Positions 32,673 through 43,848 of a stretch of 64,000 nucleotides of DNA are shown in pieces. A program made the position numbers and the translations under genes. Source of the stretch: Xestospongia bergquistia (Eukaryota > Porifera > Demospongiae > Haplosclerida > Petrosiidae); contig OZ014418.1 in assembly GCA_963965975.1 (NCBI GenBank), forward strand, positions 3,360,775 to 3,424,774, given 5' to 3'. The notes beneath the pieces were generated by a model. It searched no databases. It was not told where the DNA came from and saw nothing but the letters and a program-made list of their open reading frames with translations. Positions within the stretch are counted from its first letter, which is position 1, and every line of letters starts with the position of its first letter.

Positions 32673-34489
32673 AGGTCAAGTAAATGAAAGGATACTCTCT
32701 TCCACTACTTTTGAGATCTATGAGAATACCCATAATATAGCACCAACTGATCAGACTTATCAACACCTCCCATATGCAAGTTGTAATCATCTATCATTAC
32801 TGGGTTTTGTACTGTCTCAACTCCTTCAGTAATTGCTTTGGTTCTACATCACTTTTCCATCATATCTTTTGTGTGAAAGGTAGATATCATGCTTACCATT
32901 CTCTTGTCTTTCCACTTCAAACATATTATGTTACCATTATCAGTTATATCACTGTATACTTCACCTATACAATGGTAAGGTAATTGATTGTTTATTTGTT
33001 TTCATTACCTTTAGCTAAACTGGTTGACTTAAATGTCTCACTAAGTCCCTTCCTATCCATTTTAATCGTCCAAATCCATTATCTTTTAAGTCTAAGAAAA
33101 GGGTAGGTGACGAGTAATAATTATCAGTATACACTCTGTAACCAATATTAGAAAGAGGTGATACTAATTCCATCACTACTCAGTAAGCAAGTCCTTTCTC
33201 AACTGAGCCATCTTTCTCTTTCCCTAGTAACATCAATGGTATTGTTCATTGGAAGGTATGTAATAACTTACCTGTATATAACTTGACACATAGCCATTTT
33301 TTCATCTGCTAATGCCAATGCTTTGATATCCCATTTTGTGGGATTTTAGGCATTAATTGGATCTATGAAAGTCTGCCTTTGTAACCTATTATGCTCTCAT
33401 CAGCAGATAGTTCTTGATTAGGGACATAAATGGACTGGAATCTTTTATTACTAACTAAAGGAATGGCCTAATTTTGTAGATCTTATCTTAGTCATGACTG
33501 GTATGATTGGGTTGCTTCTCTGCATCATTGAGGTGGAAGAACTTCATCAATAGTTCAAACCTTCTTCCGGACGTGATGGCACTGAAACTTTTATTACAAA
33601 ATGGCCACTTGGTACTCCAGTAAGATCTGTTACACATAAATTGTTACATAAGCTTAGATGTAATTATATATAAGCAGAATATGTTTATATGTATTATGTG
33701 TAAACAATAGTACATAGCAAAAATTTACCTTAATGTAGCGAAACCCATTATTCCCATAGTAATAATGATAGCAAGTAATGGATCTACTTCTTCTCTTGTC
33801 ATAGAAGTTCTTATCCATTCATGTCCGCATGCTTCTGGATGTTCATTGAGATGCACTTCAGACGAAGTTAGAATTTGTTCAGCATATCTAACTGTCTCTG
33901 CATAGATTAGATTTTATACTTCTGATGTGAAGAAGAGATTAAAGAAATCAACTGGTAACTTCCCACTCATGTCAACAGTTAGATCAGGTGCAGCAGTAAA
34001 TGGATACACTGAGGAAGGAAAAAAGAAGAATAAAATAATTAATTATTTATCTATATATTATGTATACATACCTGTGTGGGTGGTAGAATTATTAGGAGTG
34101 GCTGAATTAGGTGGAGCACTGGGAACAGAAGTGATGGAAGAAGTACTGGTTTTGTTTGGAAAGCTGTGATGGTGATCTGTTGGAGATTCTTCGTCTTCGC
34201 TGGCCAAGTCATCAATGTGACCATCAAAGTCGCTGTCTGATTCATCGCTTGGCAGATTATCAAAATAATTCAAAATGAACTCTGGATCTGACGGTATATA
34301 TCTTGAACTGATGTTGCAAGCCACTCAAAGTTTAAAATGAGATTTCTCTAGCTGATTTCAACATAAAATATTTGGAATATGTTGTAAACAAGTAAACAGG
34401 CTGTGTATGTGCTGTTGCTGCACAAAATTGTGCTACTGCCCAAACAGGAAGTGATTACATATGTGCAAAATTGCGCAATTGACGATCAA
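32673..34489 (-). pseudogene. piggyBac-like transposase 2, inserted in the hAT element
   Basis: On the minus strand the start near 34324 reads MACNISSRYIPSDPEFILNY with an acidic segment, the same N-terminus as piggyBac 1. Later pieces give KWDIKALALADEKMA, YRVYTDNYYSSPTLF, MICLKWKDKRM and the strong signature NPVMIDDYNLHMGGVDKSDQ, ending FHLLDLK at 32672. It is cut there: the Cys-rich C-terminus and that terminal repeat are absent. The other end borders GGATTAAAG, and copy B has CTTTAAAGG at the same place, in line with a TTAA target. Many stops. Confidence 0.8.
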
Positions 34490-34567
34490 AGGATTAAAGA
34501 CAAGAGATGTGGCCTTTTGCCTCGTTTTCTTAGTAGAATTGAAAATTTTAGCCCATTGAGGATCCAT
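34490..34567 (-). pseudogene. 5' end of the ZNF862-like hAT gene, copy A
   Basis: ATG at 34565-34567 starts MDPQWAKIFNSTKKTRQKAT, cut after about 25 codons by the piggyBac insertion. The same start without interruption is at 43292 in copy B. Confidence 0.65.
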
Positions 34568-34925
34568 TTTTAGTTTGACACATGGCAAATGACAGCTGCT
34601 ACTGTTGTACTTATGAATATGTTTAACATATTATAATTAATTGGATTAGACATTGTACATGCATTGTGAAACTATAGGCAGTCCTCAGACTGATCATCCA
34701 ACTAGTCCAAAACACAGACAACTTTCTTTTGGGCTAGTCCAAAGCCTACTTTTTAGGGGCTGGATACAACTCATATGTCCATCCTCCACCGGCCTTGCCA
34801 ACTGGTCAGATTTTGTTACCATGTGTCAGATGGTCAGACAAAAGTCAGACTTTTTAAAATTACTTTACTGATAATTAGAAAATTAGTAGCAATACACATG
34901 GCAGAGCAAGAGGAGCAATCTTTTG

Positions 34926-35091
34926 CAGAGGCGGATCTATTGGGGGGCCAGGCCCACCCTAAAATTTTGTCCCACCCACGTTACTTAGTGATGATTGATA
35001 GACCACGCCTCAATTAGTTATGATTAATCGCACCTCTATTAATAATTAGCCTCAAGGCCCACCCAAGAACTTTTTCCTAGATCCACCCCTG
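34926..35091. mobile_element. hAT-type MITE, copy A
   Basis: A 166-base non-coding element. The left end is CAGAGGCGGATCTA; the reverse complement of the right end is CAGGGGTGGATCTAG. Both sides carry the 8-base duplication ATCTTTTG (34918-34925 and 35092-35099). CAG..GG ends and an 8-base target duplication are typical of hAT elements. It is also present at 43680-43843, so it predates the tandem duplication. Confidence 0.85.
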
Positions 35092-35099
35092 ATCTTTTG

Positions 35100-37190
35100 A
35101 TACCATTTATAGCAGTGAAGCTAGTGATGTGTCATGTGAAGAGACAACTTCAACTAATGATCCTGAAACTAAACTACAAATTACTCCTCCTGCTAAAAGG
35201 AAGAGAATTAGATGTGCATATAATGGTACATGGAAGAAATCCTATCCATGGAGCAAACCATATCCAACAGGACGTAAGCACTATGGTTGGTGTACATATT
35301 GCTCTAAGTCTGTCAACATCAAAGCTGGTAGTAATGAATTAAAAAGCATTATTTGACAAAAGCACATAAATGAAATGAAAAATCAATTCTTTCATCTACT
35401 TCACTCACTTCCTTAATAAATTAACATGATGTTGTGTGAGGAAAGATTCTTGTTGCAACGTTTATTGCTGAACATCATGTAGCTATAAGAGCTGTTGATC
35501 ATTTGACAGAATTAATTAAAACCATATGTCATGATTCTAAAATAGTGAGTAAAATGAGATTTCATAGAACCAAAGCAACCACATTGATCCAGGTTATTGC
35601 AAGTGACATACAATCCTTGTTGATAAATAAAGTCCGTAATAATTTCTTCAGCATTGCTTTTGATGAAACTACCGATGTGAGCACTACGAAGATTATGGTA
35701 ACCATGCTGAGATATTTTGATGAAGCCTGTGGCTCTGTGAATACTATTCTGTACAAGATTGATGAAGTACCAATTGCTGATGCAGAGACTTAAATTTAAT
35801 GTTCTTGACAGTAACCTTACCAATGATTTGTTATCTTATGAGAAAATTGTGAGTGTAAGTACCGACAGAGCTAACGTAATGATAGGACCAAGAAATTCAG
35901 TTACATCACGACTAATAGAGAAACAACCAGCTATATTTTCTTTACATTGCCCATGCCATGTCAGTGCTCTTATTTCATCTTATGCAGTAAAAAAGCTACC
36001 TAAGGACATTGAGCAACTTGTGTGCGATATTTTTTATCATTTTAGTATGTCACCCAGACAAGAGTTCCTGTTTACTGAGTTTCAAAAATTTGTTGAGTGT
36101 AAACCACACAAGTTGCTACGTCCTACCCAAACTAGGTGGCTGAACTTGCAGCAAGTAGTTGACAGAACTTTAGAGCAATACCCTGCCCTTGTGTCATACT
36201 TTAGAAGTTGTGAGGAAGAGTTAGTTTCAGTTATCAGAATTCGTTCTCAGCTTTAAAAATCATATCACAAAATGTTACTACTCTTTTTATCTGAAGCTCT
36301 GCCAGTTCTTAATAGTTTTAACCTTTTAATACAAGCTGGAGGGATTACTATACACCTCCTTTATGGTGAAATGGAAATGCTGTATTAAAAGATTTTGATG
36401 GCTTTTCTCAGACATGATGTTGTAGTTCTAGTTTCTCAAGGCTCGTTAAAAGACCTCAAAGAATGTCTTCGTACAATTTCTTGAGATTTGAACATTTCGA
36501 AATTGGTATTAACACTGAAGCTTACCTTCAAGAGTTGGTTGAAGGTGAGGGAAATGAAGAACAGAGAAGATATGTATCTGAGAGAGAAATCCAACAAGTT
36601 TGTGAGATCTGTGTGGAGTTTTGGATTGAATCTGCCTGTCAAACAAGGAAACGACTTCCTTTGGATAATGCATTAATCAAAAATTTAGAGTGGCTACAAC
36701 CACAGGCAGTATCAAGATCAATTGCTATTACCAAGCAGGTAATAGAATGTGCTAAATGTTTGCCTAATGTGGTTCAAACAGCTGAGATAGCACCATTAAA
36801 AAGAGAATGTACAGAAAACCTGTGCACTTCCATCAATAGTGACAGTGACATTATTCTTGACAAATACTGGACAAATGTATCTGTGATCAAGAATCCTGCC
36901 AATTTGCCTCGCTTCCCTTTGCTTAGTAAACTGGCTAAGGCACTGCTCATATTTTTCCATAGTAATGTAGACTCAGAGCGTCTCTTTCTCAGTATAACTT
37001 GAGTAAGACAAAGCACAGGAATAGACTTAGTACTAAAATGATGAATGCACTACTTTTAATCAAGACAAACATCAAGTCTGATTGCTACAAGTTTTCACCG
37101 ACCAAATCACTTTTAAGAGCCTCCAGAAAACCTATTTCATCATTGAAAGACACATCACAAAAATCAGACTCGGATGCTAATGAGTAATGA
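35100..37190 (+). pseudogene. hAT transposase (element hAT-4), copy A
   Basis: The order is: a BED-like finger (KRIRCAYNGTWKKSYPW, HYGWCTYCSKSV), helical DNA-binding part, core with FFSIAFDETTDVSTTKIMV (Asp), SVSTDRANVMIGPRNS, LHCPCHVSALISS, RPTQTRWLNLQQV, and the C-terminal dimerisation part LPRFPLLSKLAKALLIFFHS with NVDSERLF, ending near 37185. Against copy B it has one extra base after the codons for DAET (35791) and an arginine instead of B's stop after NSVTS. Several further breaks, some shared with B. Confidence 0.85.
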
Positions 37191-37292
37191 ATAAACATCA
37201 TACTGAGTAACTTTTAGCATGGTCATATATATATTCAGATAATTGTATGTTAATGTCAGATAAAATAAGATTTTTTTGCAAAACGTTCAGAT

Positions 37293-37690
37293 TTGCATGT
37301 GAAAAAGTTGGCAACACTGCCATTAACCACCACACCCACTCTTTGTCCTGTCTTACCTCCATGTAGTCACTTGTTCTCTTATCCAAACTACAGTTTACCT
37401 CCTACTGCAGATACAACCAACCCTTTGATAAATGCCCTGGAATTTACTTCACCACACCCTTGTGTCAATGATTACTTGGTATATCTACCCACTAACTATG
37501 ATATGACAATGAACCACATAATGTAAAATTGAAATGTAGTGTTTTTTGGTATTTAACTTTATTAGTTAATTTACCTACTCAATATCTTTAAATTCAAATC
37601 ATTTTTTTAAACTTATTATTGTGCATTAATTTAATATTTACCAAGTTAAAAGCACAACAAGTTAAGACAATGTATACAACACAAAAGAGT
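37293..37690 (+). pseudogene. Homeobox C-terminal tail and 3' flank, copy A
   Basis: The frame 37293-37526 (LPLTTTPTLCPVLPPCSHLF, SYPNYSLPPTADTTNP, ending MTMNHIM and TAA) equals the tail at 2086-2215 and 46018-46251. The AT-rich sequence after the stop is also shared with 2190-2352 to GTATACAACACAA, so a 3' UTR is included. It belongs to the homeobox gene whose 5' exons are at 27945. Confidence 0.6.
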
Positions 37691-38030
37691 GTTGGTATAC
37701 TAACAAAGGTTAACTATCTATAGTACATTGATTGCAAATAAAAATAAAATACAGTGAGTACAAATAGAAGAGTGCTTTGATCATATGCTTCTTGTAAGTG
37801 GAATATATTCCTCTTATACGAAAGTAAGTATTAGCTCTTTGTATGGACCAACCATTGTTTCTTTATTGAGTTTAGTTAACTATTAGAGTAAAATTATTTC
37901 AAATTCATCATCTGTACTCCCTAAATCAGCTCTTAAAGCATGACATTAATTGGAACTGTATTCCAGAATGTGATCAAAATGTAAGTACTGTTAAATAGAA
38001 ATTTATGTCTTCAAGATTAGTACATCACAT
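37691..38030. other. Non-coding stretch inside the tandem duplication
   Basis: No gene was recognised. It is repeated at about 46410-46740 with small differences. Confidence 0.5.
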
Positions 38031-38039
38031 TAGTCAGTT

Positions 38040-38270
38040 ACAAATTACAACATCTAGTGATGATGGAGCAATGAGATTGGTCCTTTAATTTTCGGTGATC
38101 GAGAAACATCATGTAGCATTTATCTCAGTACAGTGCAGAAAGAATAATTCTCAAGTAGAAAAAGATGCTCTTTCATTAGTATTTGATATAAAACAGGTCC
38201 ACTAATACTTGTACAGCAGAAGTTCTATATTAATAACAGATCATAAACCACACTCCTAGACTTGCTGCTG
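38040..38270 (+). pseudogene. Gypsy RNase H fragment, unrelated to Gypsy-X's own
   Basis: Broken frames read HHVAFISVQCRKNNSQVEKD, ALSLVFDIKQVH and ILITDHKPH, the Ty3/Gypsy RNase H core. A second, different RNase H follows at 38610-38790, so two elements are joined here. It is repeated at about 46750-46985. Confidence 0.6.
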
Positions 38271-38569
38271 CTAGATTGCAAAGGTAGGATATTTTTGATC
38301 TGCCTATACTTATGAGATTGAATGTCAAAACACTCTGTTATGTAGTAATACCGACACCTCAAGATTGCAATTGACTTTAAGAAAAGGTTCAGCAGGTTCT
38401 TTTCACACTACACGCAGAAATCTGTGAATCATGATGGAATATAATAGAATGTGTGGCAAAAGGAGGTAAAATGCTGAGAGAGAAGGCAAATGAAAATAAA
38501 AAAAATATTGATTGAGGTAAAACAAAGTCTAGAAGAATGTTAGTAATGTGTCTTAAAAATTTGGAGAAA

Positions 38570-39364
38570 AAGAGATATAGGGCAGTAGTCAGAGAAGCTC
38601 ATCGCTTTCATATCACGTACTTTGACACCCTCAGAAAAAAATTACTCGCAACTGGAGAAGGAAGGTCTGGCAGTGGTATTTGCTGTAAAAAGTTCCATCA
38701 GTACTTTTAGGGCGGAAATTTATTATATATTTAGATCATCAACCTTTGAAGTATTTGTTCAGTGAGAACCACCCATGTCCCTCAGATGGCTGCTCCTAGG
38801 ATCCAGTGATGGTCCCTATTCTTAAGCTCTTATCAGTATGTTATCCAATACTGACTTGGTCACTAGATTGCCAATGTTGATGCTTTTATCAGACTACCTA
38901 TATCTGACAAAAAGGTAAATTTTAGTTTTGAGGGTGGAGAGGTTGTTAATTTTCTTCTTAATCATCTTTCAGAGGCAAAAATTACAGCATCCCAGATCAG
39001 ACACTGAACCAGTAAGGATCAAATTCTCTTTTGTGTACATCATTTCATTCTACATGGTTGGAATACCAGGAATTCTGGCAATTTACAACCTTCCTTTCAT
39101 CGTTGAACTGAATTAAGCATCACGGACGGCTGTGTACTATGTGGGTCACATGTCGTGATTCCACCTCAGGATTATGCCATTGTGTTAGAACAACTTCATG
39201 ACACTCATCCTGGCACCAATCAAAAGAAAAGTTTGGCTAGATCTTATGTCTGGTGGCCACATCTTGATTCTGATATTGTTACTAAAGTAAGACACTGTCA
39301 TATTTATCAAAACAATCATTCATCACCCCGAAAGTCTTTTTACACTCATGGGAGTGGACTATAG
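38570..39364 (+). pseudogene. Gypsy-X RNase H and integrase zinc domain, copy A
   Basis: The sequence reads ITYFDTLRKK in one frame and TLTPSEKNYSQLEKE in another, then GRKFIIYLDHQPLKYLFSEN. The integrase N-terminal part (39155-39364) follows: LHDTHPGTNQKKSLARSYVW, WPHLDSDI and RHCHIYQ. The last Cys of the HHCC motif is Tyr, also in copy B, so this lesion is older than the duplication. Confidence 0.75.
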
Positions 39365-39365
39365 A

Positions 39366-40090
39366 CCCCCCTGCAATAGGCGTGCCAGTTAGCGGGCGTG
39401 GTTTCCTGTCGGCCATTTCGGTGTACATGTGGACTGGTAAAATGGAACTGAGACATGGTGATATGTGCGATTGTTGGCTGTGGAAATCGATCTGTAAGAG
39501 ATAGAGGAAAGAGTTTCTATAGGCTGCCAGCTATTATAAGTAATCAAGGAACACAGACAGAAGCTTTGAGCAGAAAGAGACTGGATGCATGGTTAGCAAA
39601 GATTAGAAGAGAAGACATATCACCTGAACAGTACTACAACATTCGAGTATGTTCAGATCACTTTATTAATGGCTCTCCATATTAGTATCTGGCTATGTAG
39701 TTATTGCTATTGTAAATACACGTATCGTGCTTTTGAGTATTAATATATTTGCAATTGCGTGTAGAGCAAAAATGAAAAGCGGCAAACGAAATGAACGAAC
39801 TATTTCATAACCTCCTCAACTGAAGTCTAATATAGTTACACACAAAGTTTAATTAATACTTAATATAGTTTATTCACATATTACCCATGGGACAAGGGGT
39901 TTACTGCTAAGCCTTTGAGAATGATTGACCTATTAAATAAGAATATATAAACCATATGATTCATATACATTTTATACTGACATACTGACCTTAGCAATAA
40001 CAACTCTATGAGTCTCGTTTGGAGCTTTCACCAAATCTCTCTAACCCATCCTGCCAAAAAGTGGCAATAGCAATCCATGCTCTTATAGTT
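39366..40090 (+). other. Inserted THAP-domain first exon with upstream region
   Basis: The frame 39455-39685 starts MVICAIVGCGNRSVRDRGKS, continues FYRLPAIISNQGTQTEALSR, and ends YYNIRVCSDHFINGSPY. This is the C2CH signature of a THAP zinc finger (Cys..Cys, Trp in DAWLAKIRRED, CxxH), cut before the usual AVPTF-like end. It replaces about 120 bases of integrase core present in copy B (about 48090-48210). The bases just before the ATG include GGCGTGGTTTCCTGTCGGCC, GC-rich for this genome and promoter-like, followed by a CCATTT motif. The rest up to 40090 shows no domain. It could be the 5' end of a THAP-bearing transposon (P-like or Kolobok-like) or a captured host exon. Confidence 0.6.
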
Positions 40091-40801
40091 GACAAGGTCT
40101 TCTCCAATTCAACAATTGCAGTCTTACGTTACCATTTTGCCACACATGGCCTTCTAGAAGACATAGTATCAGACAATGGACCTGGTTTTAGAAGTTCTGT
40201 ATCCAGCTTCAAACAAGTTGGCTGAACGTGCTGTCTAAACTTTTAAGCATGCTGTCTTAAAAATATAAGGACCCATGGAACTTAGGTTAGCTTGATTTTT
40301 GTTGAAATACTGTGTAACACCTCAGACTACCACGGGAGTTTCACCTTCTTAACTATTAATGGGGAGATGACTCCGCACATCATTAGATTTACTACATCTA
40401 GACACTTCATGCAAAATGTCATAGAAACAAGACAAGTTGATTAGGAATAAAGCTCCTTGTAAGTTTGAAATTGGTGACAAACTCTTTGCAAAATACTTCC
40501 ATGAAACGGAACGGATACCTGTTAAGGTTACAAAACTGGTCACTTTCAGATGCAAACACTGGCATTGTCCTAAGACGTCATGTTGACCATCTTAGACGTA
40601 ACTATTCTGACCACTTTTCACAGAAACCAGTTGAAGATTGGTGTATGTCAGATACGTTCACTCCAAATCCAGACCCTCCTGCAGCTCAAGTTGATATATA
40701 ATCACCTGCACAAGTTCGTCCAGTTGCTGTTTGCCATTCTACTCATGTACCTCGACCTGTTGATCATTTTGCACCCCTACTTCAAACTTAAGAGGGGGAA
40801 A
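40091..40801 (+). pseudogene. Gypsy-X integrase C-terminal part, copy A
   Basis: The sequence reads LLEDIVSDNGPGFRSSVSSF (second catalytic Asp), then in broken frames GDKLFAKYFHET and the C-terminal chromodomain-like block NTGIVLRRHVDHLRRNYSD. It ends with the polypurine tract AAGAGGGGGAAA directly before the 3' LTR. Confidence 0.75.
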
Positions 40802-40871
40802 TGTGATAATTATGAATAATTATGGTAATAATGTATAATATTTATGTATCCCAGAATATTCTACAATAAGC

Positions 40872-41639
40872 CAGGCCTGGGGCAATAGTAATATGTAATA
40901 GTAATAGTAATGATTACATTTTTTTATGTTATAGTAATAGTAATAGTACTATATGTTTGACAATAGTGGTGTAATAGTAATAGTAATAGTAATAGAATTG
41001 AAAGTAATATGTAATTTCATATTACATCTCTATTACATTCCTGTTTAGTCCTATGTTGTGTTAGTTAGCAATTTAGCATATGTCTCTGACTCTCTGATCA
41101 GTTACCAAGGTATAGCAAGGTATTTTCCGACCTGACAGGTGTTCCCTGAGTGACTCTGTATTTCAAAAACTAATCACCATAAAATGCAATGGACATGTTA
41201 GTGATGTTACAACTGCTTGATTTAATTTCTTAAATACAAATTACAAAATCATAACCCTCTCCTGAAGTAATAGTAATAGTAATAGACTTCAAAGTAATAG
41301 TAATAGTAATATATTACTATGAATTCAGCCAGTAATAGTAATAGTAATAGTAATATATTACTATGAATTTAGCCAGTAATAGTAATAGTAATAGTAATAT
41401 ATTACTATGAATTCAGCCAGTAATAGTAATAGTAATAGTAATATATTACTATGAATTCAGCCAGTAATAGTAATAGTAATAGTAATATATTACTATGAAT
41501 TCAGCCAGTAATAGTAATAGTAATAGTAATATATTACTATGAATTTAGCCAGTAATAGTAATAGTAATAGTAATAGAAAAATTTTGAAGTAATAGTAATA
41601 GTAATAGATTACATTGCAATGTAATTGACCCCAGGCCTG
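40872..41639. mobile_element. hAT-type MITE with internal minisatellite
   Basis: A 768-base element begins CAGGCCTGGGGCAATAG; its other end reads, in reverse complement, CAGGCCTGGGGTCAATTAC. The 8-base duplication CAATAAGC flanks it (40864-40871 and 41640-41647). Copy B at about 48983-48990 has a single CAATAAGC and no insert. Inside are TAATAG-type hexamer runs and the 44-base tandem array at 41305-41572. No coding sequence. Confidence 0.9.
41305..41572. repeat. 44-bp tandem array inside the MITE, about six units
   Basis: Each unit has GAATTCAGCC (or GAATTTAGCC), four AGTAAT/TAATAG steps and the palindromic TAATATATTACTAT. Units are nearly identical, which points to recent expansion. Confidence 0.85.
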
Positions 41640-41757
41640 CAATAAGCACATGTATCTATTGTGTGAGCACGTTTTGGAGCAGTGAGCTCTGTTTCTGTCA
41701 TGTTGACTCTCTCTCTTGATTCTTATATATTTGTTGTTATATGTTGAATCAATCTCG

Positions 41758-42267
41758 GGAAACCAGACAACTCAATACATATCAGTGGAGATTACAAAAC
41801 CACTATAAATACAGCATCTAAGCTTGATAACTCCAACCTGTTGTTACCTATAGTTGATTTTTTTCCTTGCTAGTGAGAGGGATGTTTTTCATGATTGTGG
41901 ATCTGTCAATCACATATCAACAAGTAGAAATTGATCTATAGTCTCATCTATAACTAACATGAATACACACAAAGGGTTACACATAAACATGTAACTATCA
42001 TTCAGATTCAACTCAGCACTGTCAATATTTCACCACCTGATAGAGAATCTCCTCTAAAAACTACCGCATTTCAGTATATATATATGATACACTAATCAGA
42101 GGCCATACTGAATGAGAGCATGTAGCCAATGAAGAGAAAGTATTAAAAAGATTGTCATTAGCTGGAATGAAACTTAGATAAGAAAAATGTACATTGTCCA
42201 ATACCTAGACATAAATAACTAAAAATGGAATTGAGCCTACATAAGAGAAAGTAGAAGCCATTGTACA
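41758..42267 (+). pseudogene. Gypsy-Y reverse transcriptase fragment, copy A
   Basis: The sequence reads DNSICISGDYKTT-like residues, then FFMIVDLSITYQQVEIDL, HTKGLHI and YIYDTLIRGHTE in place of the catalytic YIDDI (first Asp lost, as in copy B). It stops at the microhomology CAATG, where the hAT sequence of copy B begins. Confidence 0.75.
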
Positions 42268-43292
42268 CAATGCTGAGCTCACCACTATTGTCTACTGTAC
42301 GAACGGCTAAAACCTTATTATCTACTTGATATGCATCAACATTTCCATTTACTTTAACACATATTGCAATAGAACTTTCCAACTTTTTGCAAAAGTTTTT
42401 GCTACCAGCTTCAGCAAGTAATAGCAATACATTATTATGATAGGTAGGATTCACATATTACATATCTGCCACCTTAGGTTGATATGGTTCAAATTTATCA
42501 CCTTTAGGCTTTTCATTGACTTGATTAGCAAAACAAGTAGTATGGAACCTTGAAGGCCAAGACCAGGCGATAATGTGCCCACCTTTGCATCATTATATAC
42601 ATCCAGCACTATTTTATTCATGTGTTGAAGTAGTTGTTTATCAATTTTAGTAATTACACTCAGCCATGGGTGGAGAACTTAATTATTGGCTTCAGAAAGG
42701 TCCTTATTGTGTTTTGCTTCAAGACATACTAAATGGGCAGGACTAATATGATGTAAAATTACAAATTTTTCTTGATAGCGGGTACCATCAGTGGTTGCAA
42801 TTGGAGGGCAATGCTTCTTACCAGAACTGCTAATGGATACGCTTTGCAATTCCAAACAAATCTTACAATGACATAAGAACTTTGAACCTTTTTAAAGTCT
42901 ATGTGCCAATGTTTTGTAAGTGACTTGGCTTGAGAAAGCTGACATCCATGATATGATTGATATCAACCTTACCCATCAGTACTAGTCACAGTACTACCAG
43001 TACTATCAGTAATCAATGCCATTAGGGTTCTGCGGGCCTCTTCGCGATCACTGCTACTCTCAGACTTAAAAATCAAATTCAATACTATTACTAGTATCAC
43101 CTTCATGACTTACATCAACATCATCTAGATTGTCACACAGTTGTACATGTGATAAATAGTCTCCAGAAACAGTATCTGTGGGTCAGAATGATGCTCCTTT
43201 GTCCCTTCATTTTCCTTTAAAGGCTAGGGATGTGGCCATTTGCCTTTTGTTTTCTTAGTAGAATTGAAAATTTTAGCCCATTGAGGATCCAT
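42268..43292 (-). pseudogene. ZNF862-like hAT transposase, copy B (5' half only)
   Basis: On the minus strand the start at 43292 reads MDPQWAKIFNSTKKT, runs without a piggyBac through the broken zinc-finger region and reaches SSIAICVKVNGNVDAYQVDN (Asp in VDG changed to Asn) before being cut at the duplication junction. The downstream half of the gene is missing in this copy. Confidence 0.75.
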
Positions 43293-43679
43293 TTTTAGTT
43301 TGACACATGGCAAATGACAGCTGCTACTGTTATACTTATGAATATGTTTAACATATTATAATAAATTGCATTAGTCATTGTACATGCATTGTGAAACTAT
43401 AGGCAAGCATGGGCTAGTTGAGGTCCTCAGACTGATCATCATCCAACTAGCCCAAAATACAGACAACTTTCTTTTGGGCTAGTCCAAAGCCTACTTTTTA
43501 GGGGCTGGATACAACACATATGTCCATCCTCCACCAGTCTTGCCAACTGGTCAGATTTTGTTACCCTGTGTCAGATGGTCAGACAGTTCATACTAAAGTC
43601 AGATTTTTAAAAATTACTTTATTGATAATTAGAAAATTAATAGAAATACACATGGCAGAGCAAGAGGAGCAATCTTTTG

Positions 43680-43843
43680 CAGAGGCAGATCTATGGGGGC
43701 CAGGCCCACCCTAAAATTTTGTCCCACCCACGTTACTTAGTTTGGATTAATAGACCACACCTTAATTAGTTAGGATTAATCGCACCTCTATGAATAATTA
43801 GCCTCAGGGCCCACCCAAGAACTTTTTCCTTGATCCGCCCGTG
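43680..43843. mobile_element. hAT-type MITE, copy B
   Basis: Counterpart of 34926-35091: 164 bases, flanked by ATCTTTTG on both sides (43672-43679, 43844-43851), with the left end CAGAGGCAGATCTA. Confidence 0.85.
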
Positions 43844-43848
43844 ATCTT

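Larger units (their letters stand above)
40802..41757 (+). mobile_element. 3' LTR of Gypsy-X, copy A, split by a MITE
   Basis: It starts TGTGATAATTATGAATAATT after the polypurine tract, is interrupted after 70 bases by a 768-base MITE, resumes at 41648 and ends at about AATCTCGGGA (41757). The last bases of the LTR (the TTACAACA end) and the first bases of the Gypsy-Y flank are deleted compared with 49101-49135. Confidence 0.8.
31731..42267. repeat. Tandem duplication, copy A (10.5 kb)
   Basis: It is co-linear with 42268-49647 with a few percent mismatch by eye. The start is inside the ZNF862-like hAT gene and the end inside the Gypsy-Y RT. Both ancestral ends carry CAATG (31731-31735 and 49643-49647), and the junction between copies (42268-42272) has one CAATG. 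Copy A is longer by the piggyBac, the THAP insert and the 768-base MITE. Confidence 0.85.

Noticed and set aside
32655..32690. TTAA target duplication at the left border of piggyBac 2
   Set aside because: The left side reads TTTTTAGG and the element is truncated in its coding region, so a two-sided TTAA cannot be claimed.
41305..41572. 44-bp array considered as CRISPR or centromeric satellite
   Set aside because: It has no unique spacers, lies inside a MITE with clear ends and target duplication, and is only six units long.
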